17,118 nucleotides of DNA, taken from the NCBI GenBank assembly GCA_013815785.1, contig JACDFO010000019.1:1-17118 (forward strand), read 5' to 3'. The stretch is from Candidatus Saccharimonadota bacterium (GTDB lineage: Bacteria > Patescibacteriota > Saccharimonadia > Saccharimonadales > JACDFO01). A model generated the notes under the pieces. It was not told the origin of the DNA. It did not search any database and worked only from the letters and a program-made list of their open reading frames with translations. Of the stretch, positions 13,263 to 17,118 are shown piece by piece; positions within the stretch are counted from its first letter, which is position 1; every line of letters starts with the position of its first letter. The position numbers and the translations under genes were made by a program.

Positions 13263-14003
13263 ATGCAACCAGGAGATACGATAGACCCAGGCTCACAGAA
13301 GTCTGATGATCCGACTCAGCCTCAGACAGTCGTCCAGATTGACCATGCGCAGCAAGCCCCCGCAACTCCTTTTCCACAACCGGAATCACCAGCGCAGCCA
13401 ACTGAGCAGTCTGTGTCTCAGAGTTCAAATCCTGAACCGACACCCGAGACCGAGAAAGAGTCAGCGCCACCAGAGCCGAAAAGCCAATGGCAATTCAATG
13501 CCGAAGAAGATTCAGACACAGCGTCCGTTACTTCCACAGCCACACACGATCCAGTTGAATGGACCGCTTCCGAATACATCGCCCACGAAAAAGGTGCCAA
13601 CTGGTACTTCATACTCGGTGCTGTCGTAATTATTTTCGCAGTTTTCGTGTATCTGCTTACTCAAGAATTGGTGTCGACGGTTGTAATTATCATTATGGGC
13701 GCAGCTTTTGGGGCGTTTGCTATGCGAAAGCCACAGGAACTGAAGTATCGACTTGATAATAACGCATTACATGTCGGCGCTCGCAGTTACCTTTACTCAC
13801 AATTCAAATCGTTTACGGTCGTCGAAGAAGGCGTGATTCACTCTATTATGCTCATGCCCTTGCAACGCTTTATGCCGCCGCTGAGTGTTTACTACGCCCC
13901 GGAAGATGAAGATAAAATCGCCGAAGCCCTTAGTAGCTACCTACCTTACGAAGATCGCAAACAAGATTTTGTAGATAAACTCATGCGCAGGATAAGGTTC
14001 TAG
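13263..14003 (+). CDS. Two-TM membrane protein with Pro-rich N-terminus, PH-like C-terminal domain possible
   Basis: This is a 246-residue protein. Residues 1-85 are Pro/Gln/Ser/Glu-rich and probably disordered. A short conserved-looking stretch (DPVEWTASEYIAHEKGANWY) leads into two TM segments at about 118-135 and 138-158. Residues 160-246 form a cytoplasmic domain (ELKYRLDNNALHVGARSYLY, then a basic end DFVDKLMRRIRF). This layout, a TM pair followed by a small beta-rich domain, resembles YcxB/DUF304-type bacterial PH-like membrane proteins. That is a guess from layout, not a match I can prove. It is monocistronic, with a leaderless-type start and a structured leader for tRNA-Arg right after it. 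Confidence 0.72.
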   Translation: MQPGDTIDPGSQKSDDPTQPQTVVQIDHAQQAPATPFPQPESPAQPTEQSVSQSSNPEPTPETEKESAPPEPKSQWQFNAEEDSDTASVTSTATHDPVEWTASEYIAHEKGANWYFILGAVVIIFAVFVYLLTQELVSTVVIIIMGAAFGAFAMRKPQELKYRLDNNALHVGARSYLYSQFKSFTVVEEGVIHSIMLMPLQRFMPPLSVYYAPEDEDKIAEALSSYLPYEDRKQDFVDKLMRRIRF

Positions 14004-14029
14004 TCCTGGTATTCACCCCTGTTTTGTGC

Positions 14030-14137
14030 TAAACTCTTCACTTGTTACTTGCCTTTTAGGGAAAAGAGCAGCCCGAGACTTTGGCTTAGCCAAAGCCCGG
14101 CGCGATGAGAAAAACCGTAGGTTTGTCTCATTACCGA
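14030..14137 (+). other. Structured leader or small RNA upstream of tRNA-Arg
   Basis: TGC-TAAACT at 14027-14035 may be an extended -10, with predicted start near 14042. The following 96 nt contain three hairpins: CTTTT/AAAAG at 14053-14066, CTTTGGC/GCCAAAG with a 3-nt loop at 14079-14095, and a 27-nt stem-loop at 14105-14131 (ATGAGA/TCTCAT plus AAACC/GGTTT with one mismatch). There is no reading frame of note and no T run. It could be the 5' leader removed from the tRNA precursor or an independent RNA. I could not match it to a known RNA family. Confidence 0.45.
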
Positions 14138-14214
<77 letters not shown>

Positions 14215-14242
14215 TTTTATCGGGTAAAATCAGTAATATATA

Positions 14243-14271
14243 TTGTCACATACTTGCCATAGGACTATACT
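14243..14271 (+). promoter_or_regulatory. Strong promoter of the 83-aa protein gene
   Basis: TTGTCA (14243-14248), a 17-nt spacer and TATACT (14266-14271) form a near-consensus promoter. The predicted start near 14278 leaves a leader of about 21 nt with a GGAG Shine-Dalgarno before the ATG at 14299. Confidence 0.7.
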
Positions 14272-14298
14272 TCTGCAAAATATCGTAGGAGAAACAAA

Positions 14299-14550
14299 AT
14301 GGCAGAAAATTATCAAGAATCGGGAGAGGTAACCGGTCTATTTGATGCTGATGCCCTTTTGCGCCGTCGGGTCGAGCTGCATCATGAACTAGGAGTAATC
14401 AGCGGCAAGCTGTGCGAGATTAATATTGAACACAGTGAGTGCGTAGATGCGATTATTAAAATCAATATGGAACTACAAACAAGAGGTATCGGCACAACTA
14501 AAATACAAGCAGAGCTTTATCAGTCTCTGCCCGAAGAAGAAACGGCGTAA
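14299..14550 (+). CDS. Small helical protein of unknown function (83 aa)
   Basis: I do not recognise this protein. It is acidic, soluble and mostly helical by appearance, with a likely helix pair in the middle (ALLRRRVELHHELGVISGKL, then HSECVDAIIKINMELQTRG) and two Cys at about 38 and 48. There is no signal peptide or TM segment. A good ribosome site (TAGGAG) and a strong promoter in front argue that it is a real, well-expressed gene. It is followed 106 nt later by an even smaller open frame with a strong Shine-Dalgarno. Confidence 0.7.
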   Translation: MAENYQESGEVTGLFDADALLRRRVELHHELGVISGKLCEINIEHSECVDAIIKINMELQTRGIGTTKIQAELYQSLPEEETA

Positions 14551-14656
14551 ATATTGATTATATCGCGGCCGTAGTACTAAATGGCTATAAAAGTAGATTA
14601 TTTAACAGTCCAAACTACCCTGGCTTGGTAGTATTTAGATACAAGGAGGGGGTAAT

Positions 14657-14764
14657 ATGATTCAACAAAATTTCGTCCAAAGATACTACATCAGAGACAC
14701 AGAGACCAACGAACTTTGGTGTTTCGATAACCGTTTTATATCTGGCGATACAGCCGTCTTATAA
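14657..14764 (+). CDS. Microprotein of unknown function (35 aa)
   Basis: A 35-residue frame, too short for usual gene calling, begins MIQQNFVQRYYIRDTETNEL and ends with TAA. Support comes from an exceptionally strong Shine-Dalgarno, AAGGAGGGGG at 14643-14652, 4 nt before the ATG. The peptide is soluble and rich in Tyr, Arg, Asp and Thr, with single Trp and Cys (ELWCFDNRF). A hairpin (ACTACC/GGTAGT, 14614-14632) lies in the upstream gap. It ends 13 bp before the convergent membrane-protein gene. It may be cotranscribed with the 83-aa gene. Confidence 0.5.
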   Translation: MIQQNFVQRYYIRDTETNELWCFDNRFISGDTAVL

Positions 14765-14777
14765 TTCTGAAGCGACT

Positions 14778-15782
14778 TTAAACTTTTGGAACCGAGGTAT
14801 GAGTATTTCGGTTTTGATACCAAAGTGTAAGTAAGATTCCCGCGCCTACAGCAATATAGACTATGTAAAACTGCATCAATGCGGCGTTATATTCACCGGC
14901 AAGCGATTTTGCAACACCAGCTGCACTCGACTGAAAAGCATCTTTAGGTTGATTCATTTGATTGAATAAATATGTAATAAGCAATGAACCTACAGCCAGA
15001 AATGCGCCCGTACCTAACAGGGTTGTTGCTATTCGTCGCAACCCCTTACGCTTATCTTCGCTTAAGAATAAAACAGCCGTAGCTAATAGCAAACTCGAGA
15101 TTCCAAGAATCCACGGCAACAAGCGTAGAGCACTGAATACATCTGGTGCGGCCTCAAAATTCTGTGCAATCGTTCTTCCTTGCTCATCTTTAGGCAAATC
15201 TTCTGCAGTAAAGACAGCGTCCTTCAAGAATTCTTCACTATTTAATATTTCGGTCACCACCCGTTCCCGAATTGTACTTCCAAGTAGTCCGGGTGGACGG
15301 CAATCTACTGAAAAAGGGTCAACATCTGGGCTTAATGTTTGTAGTTGAGCAAAAGTACAGGGCGGTAGTGCTTCGTAACGTTTTACGGCATAATCCCCTA
15401 CTCCGTCAGCGAAACGTTGTTTAGCGTCAGTCAAGTCGACAGAAAACTGTGGGGTTGGCGTTTCTCCCGCTAGCCATGTATAAAAACCATCAATGATTGA
15501 ACCGCTGTTTTGACTTAGCAACTCAGGAGGAAAGGCATTTTCGGCTGCGGCTTGGATTTCAGGATTATCTAACGGAAGCTGTTCATTACCAGAGAGTGCT
15601 TCTTCTTTAGCGTTCTCTAGCACAATCTCGACAGCGCTATCATACAAGCTATTTTCTTCAGCTGCTTGCTTGATTTTATCCGAGGTCCCAAACACCATCC
15701 ACCCAGCCCCGGTAAGTGCCAGAGAAAACAGGGTTATTTTAAGAAGACTAGATGAAGCGACCAGTAAAAACTTTTTTACCAT
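14778..15782 (-). CDS. Four-TM membrane protein of unknown function
   Basis: This is a 334-residue protein with a TM segment or uncleaved signal anchor at about 10-31 (LLKITLFSLALTGAGWMVFG). A large extracytoplasmic region (32-215) follows with two Cys (PPCTFAQL and VDCRPPG, about 17 apart, possibly a disulfide), then three TM segments at about 219-243, 252-276 and 298-322. I do not recognise the family. The loop between TM2 and TM3 is basic (SEDKRKGLRRIA), placing it in the cytoplasm. It is encoded 4 bp after the SPFH-domain gene on the same strand, so the two probably work together. A -10-like element overlapping the SPFH stop suggests extra leaderless expression of this gene alone. Confidence 0.7.
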   Translation of the reverse strand: MVKKFLLVASSSLLKITLFSLALTGAGWMVFGTSDKIKQAAEENSLYDSAVEIVLENAKEEALSGNEQLPLDNPEIQAAAENAFPPELLSQNSGSIIDGFYTWLAGETPTPQFSVDLTDAKQRFADGVGDYAVKRYEALPPCTFAQLQTLSPDVDPFSVDCRPPGLLGSTIRERVVTEILNSEEFLKDAVFTAEDLPKDEQGRTIAQNFEAAPDVFSALRLLPWILGISSLLLATAVLFLSEDKRKGLRRIATTLLGTGAFLAVGSLLITYLFNQMNQPKDAFQSSAAGVAKSLAGEYNAALMQFYIVYIAVGAGILLTLWYQNRNTHTSVPKV

Positions 15783-15786
15783 ACAC

Positions 15787-16500
15787 CTATTGTACGGCAG
15801 CTAAGCCTGGCATTTGTGTTGGTGTTTGGGTCTCTCCTGATTCATGAAATCCTATCGCGGAAATACCACCACCATCGCCACCATGGCTTAACATTTGACC
15901 GATACTCCGTGCGATAGTGTGTATGTTCAATCTACGTAGCTCCGCACCATGTTCTAACAGCGGCTCCGAACATCGGTCGCGTACACCATTGAAAATAGCG
16001 TCCGTATCGTACATATCATTTTCATTCAAATCCATCATTGTTCCACGGAGACCATTCAGGCATAAATTGGTTACACTTTCGGTAAGTGAATCGGTTAGAT
16101 AAAGCGCTCGGTAGGGGTTATCGCCTTCTGGAGAAACCCGCCATGTAACTGATGAGCGCACCAGATATTGCTGTGAGCGATCCACCAATAGCTCACCTAA
16201 GTCATTTGATCGGTCTTGTACGCTGATTTTATTTATTGAATGTGTAGCTGGGAATGTAAAACGTACGCCAGGCCCGACAATTTTGGGTGCAGGCTCGATT
16301 ATTTGACCGAGTTCGTCTAGCTCGCTTCGATAGAACTGAACTTTTCCAAAACGAGTACGCACACCCATTTCACCGGTTTTTATGGTTGTTACGGCTTTAA
16401 AAGCCGATGTGATAGCAAGAGCGGAAGCGCCTATTCCAGTCGCTAAGCCCCTGCTTGCGTCGAAGCCGCCCGAGAGTACTTCCATTGCCGCTGCTCTCAT
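15787..16500 (-). CDS. SPFH/Band 7 (stomatin/prohibitin-like) domain protein
   Basis: This is a 237-residue protein. Residues 15-36 are weakly hydrophobic (ATGIGASALAITSAF) and may anchor the protein. The SPFH domain begins with TIKTGEMGVRTRFGKVQ, the usual Gly-x-x-Gly-Val-x-x-x-Phe-Gly pattern. It continues through FTFPATHSINKISVQDRSND and a strand LVRSSVTWRVSP to about residue 200. SPFH proteins oligomerise on membranes and scaffold or protect membrane proteins. This one is short and lacks the long C-terminal coiled coil of stomatins; its tail is Gly/Thr-rich. Eight A residues run into the ATG, and no clear Shine-Dalgarno or -10 is placed right before it. A second in-frame ATG five codons later is possible. 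It forms a pair with the membrane protein downstream. Confidence 0.85.
   Translation of the reverse strand: MRAAAMEVLSGGFDASRGLATGIGASALAITSAFKAVTTIKTGEMGVRTRFGKVQFYRSELDELGQIIEPAPKIVGPGVRFTFPATHSINKISVQDRSNDLGELLVDRSQQYLVRSSVTWRVSPEGDNPYRALYLTDSLTESVTNLCLNGLRGTMMDLNENDMYDTDAIFNGVRDRCSEPLLEHGAELRRLNIHTIARSIGQMLSHGGDGGGISAIGFHESGETQTPTQMPGLAAVQ
15789..15794 (-). promoter_or_regulatory. -10 element inside the SPFH gene end, leaderless start for the four-TM gene
   Basis: On the minus strand TACAAT overlaps the SPFH stop codon and is followed by exactly 6 nt before the ATG at 15782. An AGGTG lies only 1-2 nt from the ATG, too close to be a normal Shine-Dalgarno. No good -35 is seen. Confidence 0.35.
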
Positions 16501-16569
16501 TTTTTTTGTCTCGCATTCATCATTAGTTAATTGCAGTATGCACCTTTCTGCACAAAAAGTGGAGCGTTA

Positions 16570-16597
16570 TTTAAAACAACTTAGTGCGAGGTACAAT
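16570..16597 (+). promoter_or_regulatory. Promoter of the HIT gene, leaderless start
   Basis: TTTAAA (16570-16575), a 16-nt spacer and TACAAT (16592-16597) are followed by exactly 6 nt and the ATG at 16604. This decides the start: an ATG at 16598 would fall upstream of the predicted transcript start. The alternative is GAGG (16588-16591) serving the ATG at 16598. Confidence 0.5.
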
Positions 16598-16603
16598 ATG
16601 TGT

Positions 16604-16999
16604 ATGCAAGATTCGATATTTACAAAAATCATCAAAGGCGAAATTTCCTGCCACAAAGTCTATGAAGACGAACTTACGATAGCGTTTATGGATATCAATC
16701 CGGTGCAGCCCGGTATGGTGCTGGTTATTCCTAAGAAGCAGATCGACCATTTCACCGACCTTCCCGACGAAGATTACGAGGCTGTAATGCGAACTGTTAA
16801 AAAAGTAGGCGTCAAAATGCGCGAGGTTTTCTCTGGTAAGCGGGTTGCAGTCATGGTTGAAGGCCTTGATGTGCCACACGCCCACGTAAAACTGTTCCCT
16901 TTTGCCTCACCCGCTGAATATCGTTCGCTGCCCAACACCTCCACCGAACCCAACCATCCCGCCCTCGCCCAAATGGCAGAAAAATTAAAAGTAGAGTAA
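16604..16999 (+). CDS. HIT-family (histidine triad) nucleotide-binding protein
   Basis: This is a 131-residue cytoplasmic protein of normal HIT length. It begins MQDSIFTKIIKGEISCHKVY, the classic CIFCKIIxGEIP-type start without the two zinc-binding Cys. Then come AFMDINPVQPGMVLVIPK and, at about 91-98, the triad site PHAHVKLFP. HIT hydrolases use the pattern H-x-H-x-H, with the middle His as nucleophile. Here the first two His are kept and the third is Lys. They act on nucleoside phosphoramidates or dinucleotides; the substrate here is not known. I chose 16604 over 16598 from the promoter spacing; the reading frame extends upstream to 16382 but that part is antisense to the SPFH gene. It is probably cotranscribed with the small gene at 17010. 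Confidence 0.9.
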   Translation: MQDSIFTKIIKGEISCHKVYEDELTIAFMDINPVQPGMVLVIPKKQIDHFTDLPDEDYEAVMRTVKKVGVKMREVFSGKRVAVMVEGLDVPHAHVKLFPFASPAEYRSLPNTSTEPNHPALAQMAEKLKVE

Positions 17000-17009
17000 G
17001 CTTAGCAAT

Positions 17010-17118
17010 ATGTTTGGAAACACCTCTATTGCCCTTATTTTTAGCATTGGTTTTGCTGCTTGGGTGTACGCTAAAACACAGCGTTCTTCTGGTAACAACA
17101 CCAAATCTTCCCTTATTG
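17010..17118 (+). CDS. Small single-TM protein, N-terminal part (runs off the window)
   Basis: The frame is open from the ATG to the window edge (36 codons), beginning MFGNTSIALIFSIGFAAWVY. One TM segment covers about 5-20 and is followed by a polar, basic, Ser/Asn-rich stretch (AKTQRSSGNNTKSS). It starts 10 nt after the HIT stop, which suggests an operon. There is no strong Shine-Dalgarno. The function and full length are unknown. Confidence 0.5.
   Translation, partial: MFGNTSIALIFSIGFAAWVYAKTQRSSGNNTKSSLI

Noticed and set aside
14042..14137. Possible SRP (4.5S) RNA because of a GAGCAGCC-like stretch
   Set aside because: The conserved GGAA tetraloop context and the long hairpin of SRP RNA are not there.
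16382..16603. N-terminal extension of the HIT protein
   Set aside because: The added part is antisense to the SPFH gene, and HIT homologues begin at the xDxIFxKIIxGEI block; promoter spacing supports 16604.

Overview
The window looks like chromosomal DNA from a Patescibacteria/CPR bacterium, most plausibly Saccharibacteria (TM7)-like. The evidence is a type IV secretion (T4SS)-like locus of the CPR type: a PrgI-like protein, a stand-alone TraC-like protein beside the VirB4 ATPase, a VirB6/TrbL-like channel protein and a tandem set of small two-helix T4SS pilins. Around it sit compact housekeeping genes. TGA is used as a stop (ATGA overlaps between pilin genes), so the code is standard and not the UGA-glycine code of Gracilibacteria/SR1. 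The lineage is an inference from gene content, not from a marker gene.

Layout. 1-8086, minus strand: T4SS genes in transcription order are a bitopic membrane protein (7082-8086), a VirB6/TrbL-like protein (4342-7026), a charged soluble protein of unknown function (2628-4274), a PrgI-like protein with a long tail (1435-2505), a TraC-like protein (436-1338) and the start of a VirB4-type ATPase (1-443, running off the edge). 8213-10942, plus strand: divergent from this is a run of six pilin-like genes ending at a strong terminator. 10964-11713, minus strand: an Hsp20 chaperone with a long structured leader. 11806-11964: a 159-bp segment bounded by near-perfect 21-bp inverted repeats. 11990-12664: ComF-like phosphoribosyltransferase. 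12666-13239: two tRNA-Ser genes, a terminator and a patch of tRNA-like debris and hairpins. 13263-14214: a two-TM membrane protein, a structured leader and tRNA-Arg. 14243-14764: two small proteins of unknown function. 14778-16500, minus strand: an SPFH-domain protein and a four-TM protein. 16604-17118, plus strand: a HIT-family protein and the start of a small membrane protein.

How the genes fit together: VirB4 would supply energy, PrgI, VirB6 and the bitopic protein would form the membrane platform, and the pilins would form a fibre. No relaxase or VirD4 coupling protein is seen, so conjugation is not shown. DNA uptake, protein secretion or host contact are open alternatives; the nearby ComF is only weak support for uptake.

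The most striking regulatory pattern is leaderless transcription. At least six genes (7026, 4274, 15782 on minus; 11990, 13263, 16604 on plus) have a -10-like hexamer ending exactly 6 nt before the ATG and no good Shine-Dalgarno. The first pilin gene (8250) has a near-consensus promoter 8 nt before its ATG. Internal operon genes carry Shine-Dalgarno sequences instead.
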